64,000 bases of DNA, taken from positions 6,590,696 through 6,654,695 of the forward strand of contig OX579638.1 in NCBI GenBank assembly GCA_951230915.1, given 5' to 3'. The notes beneath the pieces are model-generated. The model made no database searches. It was not told the origin of the DNA and saw nothing but the letters and a program-made list of their open reading frames with translations. This stretch comes from Antitrichia curtipendula. Lineage: Eukaryota > Streptophyta > Bryopsida > Hypnales > Leucodontaceae. A program made the translations under genes and the position numbers. Of this stretch, positions 12,713 to 24,418 are shown in pieces. Numbering within the stretch: the first letter of the stretch is position 1; every line of letters begins with the position of its first letter.

Positions 12713-13601
12713 ATATATGTTTTTTAATTTTATACTTCAGCCTATTATTTTTTTTACATTTGACAAAATATATTCTTGGTTTCCTTACCAAAAAATTGTA
12801 CACATGATATCACCAATTCTAATGAAGAATGCAATGCTTGAAATATACATATATTATGTGAATTAGTAGGATAAATTGCCAATGAGGATATTGTATGTTT
12901 ATAAAATTGTATAATATTAATTATTTTTCCAACATATAGAGTTCACAACGTATTTATCACTTCCTCCTCTTTTCATATAAGAAAAATGGTTGAATAGGTT
13001 TCAATATTTTTGCCCTATCAAATATAAAATACACATATACAAATACATCTACACTTTATTATCTACTTGTACAACATCTGTTGATACATATTAAAAAATC
13101 CTTGCAACAACTTTGTTCGCCCAACTACATATAAATTGTGATAGACTACCATGGGCATTTCCAACCTAAGGTTAGTGCACCTAGAATCATGTTCCCAAAT
13201 GTTGAGAGGGCGTTCATTTTTTAACAATTTAAACTTGTTTGCTAAGTATAGCATTGCTAATAACATTGCTAATAACATTGCTAAGAAATTATTCACTTTT
13301 GAACTTAATATCGTTAAATTTCAATACATATTTTGTCTACCTACAAGCCTAGGAAGATAATGTAAGGAAGAAAATGGGACAATTAGATCCAGTTTTATAC
13401 TCTCTTTTTTGAATTTTGAATTTTGTTGCAAATCTCCAGAAGTTGTAAACTTGTATTGTACGTACCAAAATAATGTTCTTATGTATGAAAAGCTCGCCTG
13501 AATTGCTAGCATCATCCCATCCCATCCCATCCCACGTCCGTCTGTCTGTCCGGTCTGTCTGCGTCATTGTTTCCCCTGTTTGTTTTGGTTTGTTTGTTTC
13601 T
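12713..13601. other. AT-rich intergenic DNA
   Basis: No gene or clear element. A short ATTGCTAATAAC triplication lies at 13250-13280 and a CATCC run at 13513-13535. Confidence 0.45.
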
Positions 13602-13853
13602 GTTGTTCCGGCCGGGGTGAACTGACCCCCTCGCTCGTACTGCCAAAGTCCATCCAGGGGCGCACATAAAAAAAAGCCCCCTATTTTGTGCCGTGTAAAA
13701 TCTATTTTCTATAACCCCCCTAGCTAATTTGGAGCCTCTGATTGCAAATATGAATTCAGAATTTGCAAAAAAATTCATGCATGGAAAATAAAAAATTTCA
13801 GGGTTTTCCCAGGGGTACGAGCGAGGGGGTCAGTTCACCCCGGCCGTTGTTCC
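13602..13853. mobile_element. hAT-like MITE, copy 1, with 8 bp target duplication
   Basis: Perfect 31 bp terminal inverted repeats (13610-13640 and 13815-13845) beginning GGCCGGGGTGAACTGACC. The element of 236 bp is bracketed by an exact 8-base duplication GTTGTTCC (13602-13609 and 13846-13853), the length typical of hAT elements. No coding capacity. A diverged second copy lies at 39186-39401. Confidence 0.9.
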
Positions 13854-16800
13854 ACCAAGCCACTTGCGGCTGGTGACTTTGTAAGTTACTATTCCTCAGT
13901 CTGGCAATGAAATTTCGTTTCATTTGTTTCAAAAAACAACAACCCAGTTACCCAGCCACTGACTGTAGCCCTGAATTATTGTGTAACTTCCATTCAATTT
14001 CCAGTTGAGATTGTCTGCAGTCGTAGCCTGCCTGTACGTTACGTCCTGTGCTTTCCTGCGTTCAGTGTGTTCAGTGTGTTCAGTGTGTTTAGATTGTACC
14101 AGACTCCTGTGCAGAGTCTGGTGCTGTCCTTAAACAGTTACAAACAGACAAATCTGCCACTAAGTGATTGATTGATTGCTCATGAATTTACCAGAACTGA
14201 CTCTAAGATACATTCTAAATTTCTAACTTACAAGCCCGGCAGAGCTAGATTAGCTAAGCTTAGCTCACACTCCTCAGTCCTCACAGGCTCACAGCCTCAT
14301 CCTTCATTCGAAGAATGGTGCCCACAATGGAGGCACAGAACTCCAATGTATCTTAGGCTGGCCTATAGAAAATTAGAAGGAGATTTGTAGTTTTGTAAGG
14401 TATATGCGCCTAATCCGTTTTCATCCCATACGTTTGCCTACAATTTATACCCATATTTGCATTTTTCTTTTTTCCCCCAACATTCTCTCTAAATTAGTTC
14501 CCTAGTTAAATTTGCAATATTTAGACAAAATCTTGCTTTGTCAAAGGTACATAGCCTATGTGTCAATTGATTAACTTGTAAGAGTTCTACTAGGGATCTT
14601 AGGTGAACAAATTTTTCTTGTACCCTAAACTATATCCAAATGGTCCGGGACTTGGCGTTCTTCTCTCTCTTTCTCCACTCTACTTGAGCCTTGAGTAGAA
14701 GGGACATGATCAAATTTGTATTCTAGGAATCAAATACAGTACCATATGTACAATTCCCCACATACCTACCTTTTCAGTAGCCAATGCGTAAGTTTCTGGC
14801 CCAGAAAAACTTGACTGCACTGTCCTTCGCTCCAGTCGACCCAATAAAATGAAACACGAAACCTGTGCCCCTTGCATTGGAATTCCGTTTCATTTGTTTA
14901 AAAAGAAACGAAAAAAACGTGAAACCTGGCAGTCTGTCACTCATATTATGCTGTACTGCACATTACCAGACACACTCCAACTGAAGAGTCCAAGTCTCCA
15001 AGCTCTGGCACGTAAATTACATGATTACGTCAGAGTTTTATGAAAAATTGAATGGTACGGGTTCATTTACTAGTGGGTGCCTGCAGGCGAGGGGTCGGAG
15101 TCCCTTGAACACGAGGAGCTGGTACAGTCATTTATAACGTATCCCAAAGTCACCGCAGACGCGCGGCAGCGGCGCTTTGCGAACTTGGTCAAAGTCCATC
15201 GTCGTTGTCGACGGACTTGTCGTCCACGCTTGCGCCGTGGCACTCAGGCTTTGCGCTTCACTACTGTAGCTTTGGAGATGGCGACGAGTCAGGGATGGGA
15301 AATTGGGAATGGTGGGACTCACACTCTGCCAGCGCCACAGGCACTGCCCCAGTGCCCCTGCTGGCTGCAGCCGGCTCCGACTGTGTGGTCGCCTCAATTA
15401 TCAACCCTTTTGCACAGTCCCCGTTGCACCTCGTCTACGCTCTTTCCTCGCCTACCTGTCGCCATTTTGGTCCACCATTGCCGGCCGGCCGTTTTCAAAC
15501 GCCGTGCGAGCACTGTTCATCTCCACGGACAAGACTGGTTCTATGAAGTGATGGACGGATCCTTCCACACGTGAGCTAGTCGATCGAGTGCTGGGGGACT
15601 CCTGGTTCGCTGGATTGATCTTGCTGGGAGGATTGTCTGGCGATGGTAGTGCGATTGTACTTTTGGGGTTTGAGTGATCTGCAATTCGGCTGATGGTCGG
15701 TATTTCGTGTGTGTCGATTGTCGTTGAAGTGATGCAGCACGAAGAATTCGGCTCTGGGCAGCAATAGTATTTCAGTGTAATCCTTAATCCGCCTCCTTTG
15801 TCATGTTCTTGCCCTTCAATGTTCGATAGAGGCGGTTCCCGAACTGTTTATGCCGTCGTTTAGGATTCATGTATTTGCTAATCACCCGCAATTAGTGGAG
15901 AGGAATTAATGAGAATCGATTGGAAAGCTTGCTTTACTTAACAGATAGATCCTCGTAGACTGGATCCTAAAAGGAATGACTATAAGTGCCATTCCGAATT
16001 AGTTTGCGATGTCATCTAAATTTAGAGTGTCCTGATTTAGAACGGTGTGGGCGTGATTCCGCCTTCGAATCTACAGGACCAAGGCATTCCCGGAGGAGGA
16101 CAAGTGGCTTCGTCGCGGATGGGCTGTGTCAGAGGAACATTTCGCATCTGGCTGTCAGTAGACTGTGCTTATTGTTTAGATTGACGAACTCCCTTATTCC
16201 CGCCTCTCGCACTCCCTGCTGATTTCTTTTCTTGCTGCGAAGAACCCAATAGTACTGTGAGCTCTCTCTGTCTGCCTGCCGGCACTGTGCAGCATCAAGA
16301 GTGAAGACACGTAAGTTAACAATCTCCGCTTCACACGCGCCTTCCACTCTCTCGCTTTCGCTTCCTTGCTGGATCGTAGCACAGCGTAGATACCTCGTGC
16401 TTAGATTAGGTTGTTAAGATTCACAAGAGCCGTGAAACCACGTCAGATCTACGGCACTGGACTCCCAAGAGGGAGTCTCATTAGGCTCTGGAAACTCGCA
16501 GGGATTGCTCTTGTGTTTGTCTTGGTATTGCAAACCCGGGATTCATACATGTACGATTGCTAGCGCTGGAGGACGAGGAGGAGACTGGAATGAATTAGGG
16601 TGGCTTTAATAATTGTGAGTAATATTGCCGGTATCTTGGATTTTCGTACAACGGAAGATTCGCCGGACTTTAGTCCCCCCCCCCTTTGCCCCCACCTCCT
16701 TTTTCTGACACTACTGAGATGATCTTTACGTTGCAGAGAAGCTTAGTCCTTTGCGATGGAGATGGTGCACCAGGTTATGTGTGGAACTAGAGTGGAGTAT

Positions 16801-17408
16801 GATTAGCTCCAGTCTCGCATTCCCGGTCTGATTGTTGATAAAATTGATTCCATAAGATCCAGTGCACGCCGATACTTCGTCTTGTGGTGGGTACCTCCGC
16901 AATGTTTCTATGCTTTCCTCTCTGTTGCGCACATGTGCACATGTTTGAAGTCACGGCGACTCTGACCTAAGAAAGACGCTTTGTCTGAGATCGTCCGTAT
17001 TATCTCAAACCTCTTTAATCTTACGACCTGGGATTTTCCGCTATGACATAGTTTGAATGTGTGCTACAGTCAATGAAAAGGTAACAAGTATTTTGAATGT
17101 CGTTTTAGTGAAGGGTCGTAATAAAGAGGTTTGAGTGTAGACTGGATTGGAGGTGTGATCGAAAATGTGGCGAAAGAATCGCAACATTTAGGGAATGTTC
17201 TTAAAGGGTGTAGGGAAATTTAGGTCTCTCATGATATGCAAATACCACGTCACGCACATTCAAGGCTAGAGCTGTGACCCAAGCTTATCTTTAGCTTTGT
17301 ATGGGTTTTGGGTTATTTTTATTTTCAGTATTTTGACAAGTGGAGTAGAATTCATTGCGAAAAAACTGATCTTCGTACGGATTTTGCAGAACAAAGCAGA
17401 GAATAATC
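13854..17408 (+). promoter_or_regulatory. Upstream and leader region of the DA1-type gene
   Basis: GC-richer than its surroundings, especially 15100-15570. The base immediately 5' of the coding exon follows a good acceptor (TTTTGCAG at 17382-17389), so the gene has at least one 5' UTR intron and only 19 bases of leader next to the ATG. Plausible leader donors are at 15570 (CACACGTGAGC) and 16308 (ACACGTAAGT). The promoter could therefore lie around 15 kb. The overlapping frames at 15077-15574 show no known domain. A GTTCAGTGTG triplication lies at 14061-14090. Confidence 0.45.
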
Positions 17409-20400
17409 ATGAGGTGGTTGGAGAGATTAATTGGACCCGCGGACCATCGTCGATACGGCGATAATGAATACTATGAGTACCCACGAAACGGAGTCTACTT
17501 GCAGGAGTCTTTCAGCAGTTGGGAAGGCGGCCCAGACGAGCGTGACAGTTCTCGTTCTTGGCGAGGTCCCTCTATCTTCGAGGTACCGATACCTGCTCTA
17601 TTACGACTTTAACCCAAATTTAATCTCACGTACTTTTAGCGATTCCGAGCAGATAATATAGAGACTTTCTTTTTCAATTTTACGTATTTTTTGACCATCC
17701 ATGCAATGTTCTGGTGATTTAAAATTTGTCCTTTCTGAACGATAATTTTCACCATATGATCAATCAAATTTTTCATTTTAAAACCATGATCTTTAGTGGT
17801 CAATCAACTTCTACAGGAACAACCGAGCAAGAAGCCCGAATTGTTTTTAGATTGGTCTAGCGCTTTTTTGATAATTTTTTTTGGGATCAACACATTCATT
17901 GATGTTTTTTATACATGAAGAAATTACCCTTTCTGAAATATATTATCACAAGGAATCAGTCATTCCAAAATCATGAATCTAGGGTTCTTCAGGGTTATTA
18001 CTGGTTGGCGTAGGAATTATCTGATTTTTTGTGGAAACTGTAATAGAATTGTGAATGTGACCTATTCAACAGGATCCCTACGCCGATGTGTATCAGTCCA
18101 CGTATCCAAGCCGTGATCCAAGCCGGAGAAGTTTCCAACATCGAGAGACTAGCCACTCTTACCAGGATGAGCCTCAGGGGTGGTCACGAGACACCAGCAA
18201 GTATGTCAGTCAGTATGGTGGAACGACTGAGATTTACAATCCTTCTGGTGGGAGGTTCAGAGAATCTGGCTATGGCTTGAATATGGAGCCCCCGGCCTAT
18301 GGTGACAGTAAGAATCTTCCTCTTTTGGGCTTGGCAATGCTCTTCCTGTAGTATCCGAGCAGAATAGAGAAACCTATCTTCCATGTCATTATGTTTGGAC
18401 TATTTCTGCTTCGAGTTTGGGGCAAATTGCACAGTTTGAAGCAGCAATCTCGAGAGAACAAGATATCCTACACCTTGATTGGTTCAAAATTCATTTTTAG
18501 TTTGCTTTACATTGTTTTGTTCAATGTCGACTTTTCATTAGTCCAAGTAATAAGAACGAGCATAAGAGGTGGTGCTTACATGTTCCTATATGGCAAGGTT
18601 TCAAGCTACCTTTTTGAGCTGGATTGGACACTCTTTGCCTCAAAGGTGTAATAAATGTACTGAATTTTTTTTAGCCAGTTTTGCAAATGATAATGGTTTG
18701 ACATTGTTCCTTCGACCTGTGAAATCTGCAATCCCTGAGAGCTCTAGTTTGATTTGGCACGTTACAAAGTCTGACACTTGCATTAACACGGGTGATGTTT
18801 TAGGAAGGTACAAGACTGCTGAAGACTACGATATGAGAAGTGAGGACTTAGCAAGGACCATGCAAGACACTTTGAACCTTCGGTACCCAGATTCATATGG
18901 CACCCCCACTGTGGCTCCCCCCGCGAGTTCGTTGGTGACTCCGTCAAAAGGGTATGCGTTTCTTTTCATGAATGGTGTGTCATGATTCTCTGCCCATTGG
19001 CCACACTTTTACCTGAAATTTCAGTCTTACAAGGACCATTTGATTGAGCATATTGTGAATTATATGATTTATACAGGGTCACATTGTGTATGTGAAGAAC
19101 ATTGCATGTGTGGTGAAAATAAATAAAAAATGAACAAAAGACACATTCAAAAGTTATATAATCAGATGAAGTCCAATGTGGCCTCTTGGTCCTTCAGGTC
19201 TTGACAATGGATAAGGCTATCTATGCAACGGATGTTTGAGTACTATCGCCCAATTAACTTGTGATATTTGAAACCTTTTTATTCTGTAGATCTTAAAAGA
19301 TGAGGTGACAATTGCTTGTACGCAGGTCAGTAGGATTGTCGACATGTGCTGGTTGCCATCGCACGCTAGGGTTTGGAAGGTTTCTGTCATGTGTCAACCA
19401 AAATTGGCACCCCGATTGCTTCCGCTGCCGGTATTGCCAACAGTCGATCGTAGAGAAGGAGGTATTTGACACCATTTCAAACTGTGTTTACCTGTTTTCT
19501 CCAATTTTTTTAACTTGTCAACAAAACGCTCTTCCTTTTGAGAAATGATTTGCATGCATGATATGACTTCAGAAGAACGCAGTACCCATGTAAAACTGGA
19601 TTTTGATGTGTCAAATTTTGCTCTGCAGCTCTCTGTGCATGGAAGTGACCCCTATCACCGAGCCTGCTACAAGAAGCTTTTTCATCCCAAGTGCGAGATC
19701 TGCTACAATCATGTGAGGTCATCTTTTCCATTTGTGACTTAGTGCGATCATGCTACCAACGCTGACCGTCAGCATTTAATATTTTTTATTAAATGAATTC
19801 ATTTTTCGTGAACCAATTCCGCAGTCAATTCACGTCTGAAAAGAATGCTATTGCCATGATCTCATAGATGTCGTAATGGAATATGTGCCTGCAGATACCT
19901 TTAAATGCTCGAGGGCAGATAGAGTATCGTTCACACCCTTTTTGGAACCAGAGGTACTGTCCATCACATGAAAGAGATGGAAGTCGATGCTGCTGCAGTT
20001 GTGATCGCATTGAGGTATTTGGGGAATCGTACTTCTTAGTTTCAATCTGGGATCTCTGCGGTCACTAATCATATTCTAGGGTTCCACACCCTTCTCCCTT
20101 GCAGTCGTCCAACTCAGTAACCATGCAGGGGCGTTGGATCGTCCTTGGTGTTATACATAATACTAGACTGCTTGATAACTCCAATGCAGTTAACCACTCA
20201 ACAGCTTGATTGTTTTCGAGTAATCTCTAAATGGAGCATTGTACTGAACCTGCAGCCAGTGGATCAACGGTATCAAAGCTTGGGAGATGGTAGAAAGGTG
20301 TGCTCGGATTGCATGGAGTCCGCTATCATGACAACGAAGAATTGCCAGCCACTCTACCGCGACATATTAAAATTCTACAGAGTCAATCTTGGCATGCCCA

Positions 20401-21980
20401 TCGAACAAGAAGTTCCTATGCTTCTGGTGGAGCGGGAGGCCCTCAACAATGCTCGTGAAGTCGAAAAGGATGTGAGTCGTTGACAGATTTGACGGAATCT
20501 ATCATTTGCTCTTGTTTCTCAATTTCCACGCCTTACTTTTGTATCCCAATTGCATTTCATCTTTGATGGTGTAGACCTAAAACTTTCGTCAGGATTTACC
20601 CGACTGCGCATCTCCATTTCTTTTTCAAAACACTGGTGAATCTGTACTTATCAAGTCATGTTATATGAATACAGGGTCACACTCACGCCCCTGAAACTCG
20701 AGGTCTGTGTCTTTCTGAAGAGCAAATATTTCCTGTAAGTTTATTTCCTGTAAGTTTTATTTCATCATATACTTCCTTTTTATTGCGATACCTCTGGTAC
20801 GGTGTATATATATTTTCTTTGATAATTCTTCGATGTTTGAAATAGGTCTTCGACCCAGAGGATCGTGGTGGCTACCATGAATCAGAAGTGAGAAATGTAA
20901 CACGTCGTTGCGAGGTCACAGCCATTCTTGTTCTTTTCGGGTTACCTAAGTGAGCTTGGTCCTCCCTTCGAAACCTGTGCTCAAATGCTTTGTTGTATGC
21001 TTCATAGGAAAGCTTCCTTATGATAACAAAGAAACATCATTTTTTTTCGTTTCCTACAAAAATATTCTCACAATCATAATACAACCGAATACAAAATCTA
21101 AGCAGGTGGGTCCCTTGGTTGTGCAGGTTGTTAATAGGATCTATTCTAGCACACGAACTGATGCATGCATGGATTCGTCTGGATGGTAAGAGTATTCTTG
21201 TGTTGCATACATCAACTACCGTTCCATTGCTCCTTTTAAGTCTATCTAGTGTGGGGTACTTTGTTTTGAGCAAGTTTTTAGTTTTTACCGCACCAATGAT
21301 CTTGCATCCACCTACTCAGAATCTAATGGCTTGATAACTACACTATTCACGCAATTATGATTCAATGATAGGAAGGGCGCCTATCTTATTTTGGGACCCA
21401 CACAGTAGATAGATGAGTGTAGTTGGACATAGTTCCCTCTGCTCTAGAGCTAGCATTGCTGACCACCCAGCCTTTTCACTGGTTGGTAGTAACTACACTC
21501 GCCTATACTAGTTGGCTGATTTCCAGCGCTGTCCTTCTTGAACTCAGAATTTGTGCCAAAGGAAGAAGATGTCAGAGAATGGGAACATCTTAGATGCGCT
21601 GATTCTTCCTTGACTTGAAGTAGCAGACGTTAGTAAATTCTTTCAAGAATGTTAAATTGCTGGTAGGAGGTTAATTTCTGAGTCGTTATTTTTTTTTGGC
21701 ACATGCAGGAAGATTTCCGAATCTGGAGAATGATATAGAGGAGGGTATTTGCCAAGTCATCGCTCACATGTGGTTGAAATCAGAGCTCGAAACCATTGGA
21801 GGTTATGTTGGATCATCCTCCGTCAGCAAACGCCTGGGGGAGTTTTTCTTGCACCAAATTGAAACTGATGCGTCCCCAATCTATGGAGACGGATTTAGAG
21901 CTGCTACCAAAGCCGTTTCTATCTATGGCCTCCCGAGAGTTCTTCATCATATGAGGCAGACTGGCGAGATACTTCGTTAG
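17409..21980 (+). CDS. DA1: DA1-type LIM-domain ubiquitin-activated peptidase, 535 aa, 11 exons
   Basis: Exons: 17409-17582, 18073-18307, 18804-18951, 19326-19461, 19629-19712, 19895-20014, 20256-20471, 20675-20734, 20846-20949, 21127-21185, 21709-21980. All introns are GT-AG, phases match, and the sum is 1,608 bases. Length agrees with Arabidopsis DA1 (about 530 aa). Residues 1-136 are a divergent Tyr/Arg/Ser-rich region. SEDLARTMQDTL in exon 3 looks like one ubiquitin-interacting motif. A LIM zinc finger starts at about residue 193 (CAGC, HPDCFRCRYC), and a second Cys/His-rich unit follows (HRACYKKLFHPKCEIC, then HPFW...YCPSHERDG...CCCSCDR). The conserved DA1 block includes APETRGLCLSEEQ. 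The zinc-peptidase motif HELMH is at about 435-439, with a downstream Glu-rich helix (NDIEEGICQVIAHMW). DA1 proteins restrict seed and organ size by cleaving growth regulators after being ubiquitinated. The N-terminus is unlike seed-plant DA1. Start: the first ATG after the last leader acceptor. Confidence 0.93.
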
Positions 21981-22041
21981 ACGAACCTCATGAGGAACCT
22001 CACACATTGCCACGAATATCCCTCATATTCAGGTATAAATG

Positions 22042-22068
22042 GAGACCGCTCTTATTAATCGCGGTCTC
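22042..22068 (+). other. Small hairpin in the DA1 3' flank
   Basis: GAGACCGC and GCGGTCTC form an 8 bp perfect stem with an 11-base AT-rich loop, 62 bases after the DA1 stop. It probably lies in the 3' UTR. Function unknown. Confidence 0.4.
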
Positions 22069-22075
22069 ACATAGA

Positions 22076-22306
22076 TTAGGACTCTCCGTAGAGTGTAAAG
22101 TATCCTGGGATCACGCAGGCATCCTTCTGATTGCAATGCTCCAGCCAGGCAATCCTGTTCTGCAATTGTAGATCAAGTGAGGAGGCAAAGTCTAGATGAG
22201 TCCATGTAAGGGACTTCCGCCCTTCCATGTAATTTTGAACTCGCATTACCGTATCCTTTTCCATTTGAATGCCATTTCGAATGGTCTCTTCTAGTGCAGA
22301 GATTGT
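22076..22306 (-). CDS. Possible last exon of an unknown convergent gene
   Basis: On the minus strand a pyrimidine-rich acceptor (TTTTTCTAG) is followed by an open frame beginning TISALEETIRNGIQ and ending IPGYFTLYGES before a stop at 22076. The composition is protein-like (mixed charged and aromatic residues), unlike the surrounding chance frames. Further upstream on the same strand, 22549-22749 (PFLIEISGKPFLAINPDE) and 23290-23410 (GDESEIESMAHFVHTRK) also look protein-like, in differing frames. I do not recognise the family. If real, the gene converges on DA1, and its upstream part may have been separated or destroyed by the Copia insertion at 23703. Confidence 0.35.
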   Translation of the reverse strand, partial: TISALEETIRNGIQMEKDTVMRVQNYMEGRKSLTWTHLDFASSLDLQLQNRIAWLEHCNQKDACVIPGYFTLYGES

Positions 22307-22777
22307 CTAGAAAAATGCTCAAAAAGTGGGAGGCTCAAGAGCAATAGGGAACAAACATAATGACCAGTTGTTCTCTTCGGTCACGAACTGCGGATCTGTG
22401 GGTGTTGGTTGATCTGATTAGAGCGTAAGCTAAGGAGAACAATTATGGGTTATAATCCCCTTCTGACTAGCCAATGAGACAGTGCCCCGGTAGCTTCGAA
22501 CACCAGATGAGTGATTTTCGTGATGCAAGGTGATTTGGTACTCGTAATCTAATCATCACAGCCCGCCCTTAAATCCTGTCGTAGGTGATAGTATAGCATG
22601 TGCAGACCATGGTGAATTTTGATCATTATATGGGCAGGGAGTAATAAAACATGTGGAGTGAAGTAAATGGCAATCCCCTTCTCATCAGGATTTATTGCAA
22701 GAAATGGTTTGCCAGAAATCTCAATGAGAAAGGGAGAAACGGATGACAATTGAGTACATCAGGAAAGTGCCCCCTGA

Positions 22778-23154
22778 CTCCACTCGTACAGATGCAGTAT
22801 TGCAGAAGGGGCTATACTAGCTAATATTCTTGCAGTATTGCATGTAATATTGCGCTTATACAAAGACAATAACAATTTCTTTTTTTAATTCTAATATTGC
22901 GTTTATATTGTATTAATACTTTGTTTCTTAAAAATACATACTTACTATTTAAATATTTTTCAATTGCAAAATGTCAACAAATACTCCTTTCTTAATACTT
23001 TTGCAGTACTGCATGTAGTACTGCGCTTAAGTTTTCTAATTAAGTGCAGTACAAAATTTGTATACACTAAATATTGCTAAATTGCAATACTGCAAGAGTA
23101 TTAATTAGGTACTCTACTGTTAAGCCTCTCCACTCGTACAGATGCAGTACTGCA
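22778..23154. repeat. Inverted-repeat element bracketed by a 27-base direct repeat
   Basis: A direct repeat CTCCACTCGTACAGATGCAG plus seven bases lies at 22778-22804 and 23128-23154 with one mismatch. Between them are inverted ends CTAAT-ATTCTTGCAGTATTG (22821-22841) and its complement (23082-23108). Internal palindromic variants of TGCAGTACTGCATGTAGTAC occur near 22831-22855 and 23004-23030. It looks like a small fold-back element, but I could not assign a superfamily. Confidence 0.5.
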
Positions 23155-23702
23155 AGGATATTGAAAAAAGTAGGCTCATTTTCGTGATGTAGGTCAGGTG
23201 TTGTGCAGAAAATTTTGTCAGGGGAGATGAGAAACCCGTAATCCCTACTAACTTACGATGGTTTAATTTCTCTGCTAGCAGGGCATTATAGATAATAATT
23301 TGTCTGGGAAATGAGCGGTGCATTTTCTGGTGTGCACGAAATGTGCCATGGATTCTATTTCACTTTCATCACCTTGCAAAACAAATTTTTTCTCCTGGCG
23401 CTGTTAAAGATTTCCACCAACACTGAGAAAAATAGCCTTTTCACGAAGATTGTTGTCACACGGTGACTTTGAAGTCGTGGGTTTACCAATGAAGTAGCTG
23501 CTTGAATCGAGACAATGATATGTATTGTCACTGCAGTAGGTAGTGAATGGTATTATTTTTATCACACTATATTTTTTCATGTAAAAGTGATATTATCTTT
23601 TTCCTTAAAGAAGTAATGTTGTAACAAGAAGCACATGTTAAATACGTCGAGTGAGTGTTCTAGTGAACCATGTCATTCTCTAAAAGGATGAGACCTATCA
23701 TC

Positions 23703-23893
23703 TGTTGTCATAAACTAAAATGTGATGTAATCTTGCAGCACATGTGATTCGTAACAGTAATCGATTACCAGAGATAATCTCTAAGCTTCTGCTAACTCTA
23801 TTTATACTTAAGATAATCCTAAACTAACGCTAATGGACCGTACAGGAGTTCTGTTCATCTCTTGGATGAAACCCTAAGTCTATAATGCTAACA
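23703..23893 (-). repeat. 3' LTR of Copia A
   Basis: 191 bp; begins TGTTGTCATAAACTAAAATG on the plus strand and ends GCTAACA. Differs from the partner at 31403-31593 by five transitions (for example AACAGTAATC versus AACAATAATC). Confidence 0.95.
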
Positions 23894-23905
23894 CCCCCCT
23901 TCAAA
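23894..23905 (-). other. Polypurine tract of Copia A
   Basis: On the minus strand TTTGAAGGGGGG lies directly before the TGTTAGC start of the 3' LTR, the expected place and composition for plus-strand DNA priming. Confidence 0.8.
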
Positions 23906-23959
23906 CGTAGTTTGTAAGTCGTGTTTGTCACAGTTCGTAGAAGGTGCGTGTTTATCGTA

Positions 23960-24418
23960 ATGGCGCGGGCAAGGAGACAGCAATCCCAGGAGTTGCGGGA
24001 TTATGTTGCTCGGCTCTCCTTCTGTGAATTAGCGCGGTTGTTGGTGTTGCTGATTTGTGCGTTTGTGGCGCGGGTGATGACCTGGTGTGCCGAGGTGTGT
24101 GACTTCGAAGTTGGCGAAGAATCCAGCGATGGGGAGGAGAATTTGTCAATTGGCGTCGTGAGGTCGCTTGATTGTGCGGAGGAGAGCGGACCGGCTGTAA
24201 GGGGCGGGGTGCGGTGGCGTGGAGCGCCGGATGTTCGACTGAGGGATACGGGTCGCAAGGTGAAATTTTATGCGGTGAGACGAGGACGGACTCCAAGCCT
24301 GTACTTCTCGTGGCGGGATTGTTCAAGAGAAATAACCAGGTTCAAGGGTGCGGAGCATCGAAGTTTTAATTCCTTGATAGATGCTGAGGAATACCTGTGG
24401 CAAGAATCTGAGTTTTAG
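23960..24418 (+). CDS. Antisense ORF in Copia A with RNase H1-type hybrid-binding domain, 152 aa
   Basis: Lies between the end of pol (24448, opposite strand) and the polypurine tract, and reads opposite to the element. The frame is intact although gag-pol carries stops. Residues about 20-42 are hydrophobic (CELARLLVLLICAFVARVM), a possible membrane helix. An acidic stretch follows. Residues about 103-149 match the small domain shared by the N-terminus of RNase H1 and caulimovirus viroplasmin: KFYAVRRGRTPSLYFSW, then FKGAEHRSF, then DAEEYLW. That domain binds RNA/DNA hybrids or dsRNA. The frame is also open to 23921, but the ATG at 23960 (MARARRQQ) is the better start because it is followed by the basic segment. 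Expression would need an antisense promoter, perhaps in the adjacent LTR; none was identified. Role inferred only: hybrid binding in reverse transcription, or antisense control. Confidence 0.75.
   Translation: MARARRQQSQELRDYVARLSFCELARLLVLLICAFVARVMTWCAEVCDFEVGEESSDGEENLSIGVVRSLDCAEESGPAVRGGVRWRGAPDVRLRDTGRKVKFYAVRRGRTPSLYFSWRDCSREITRFKGAEHRSFNSLIDAEEYLWQESEF

Noticed and set aside
15077..15574. Several overlapping GC-rich frames upstream of DA1
   Set aside because: Frames exist on both strands with no domain; more likely promoter and 5' UTR of the DA1-type gene.
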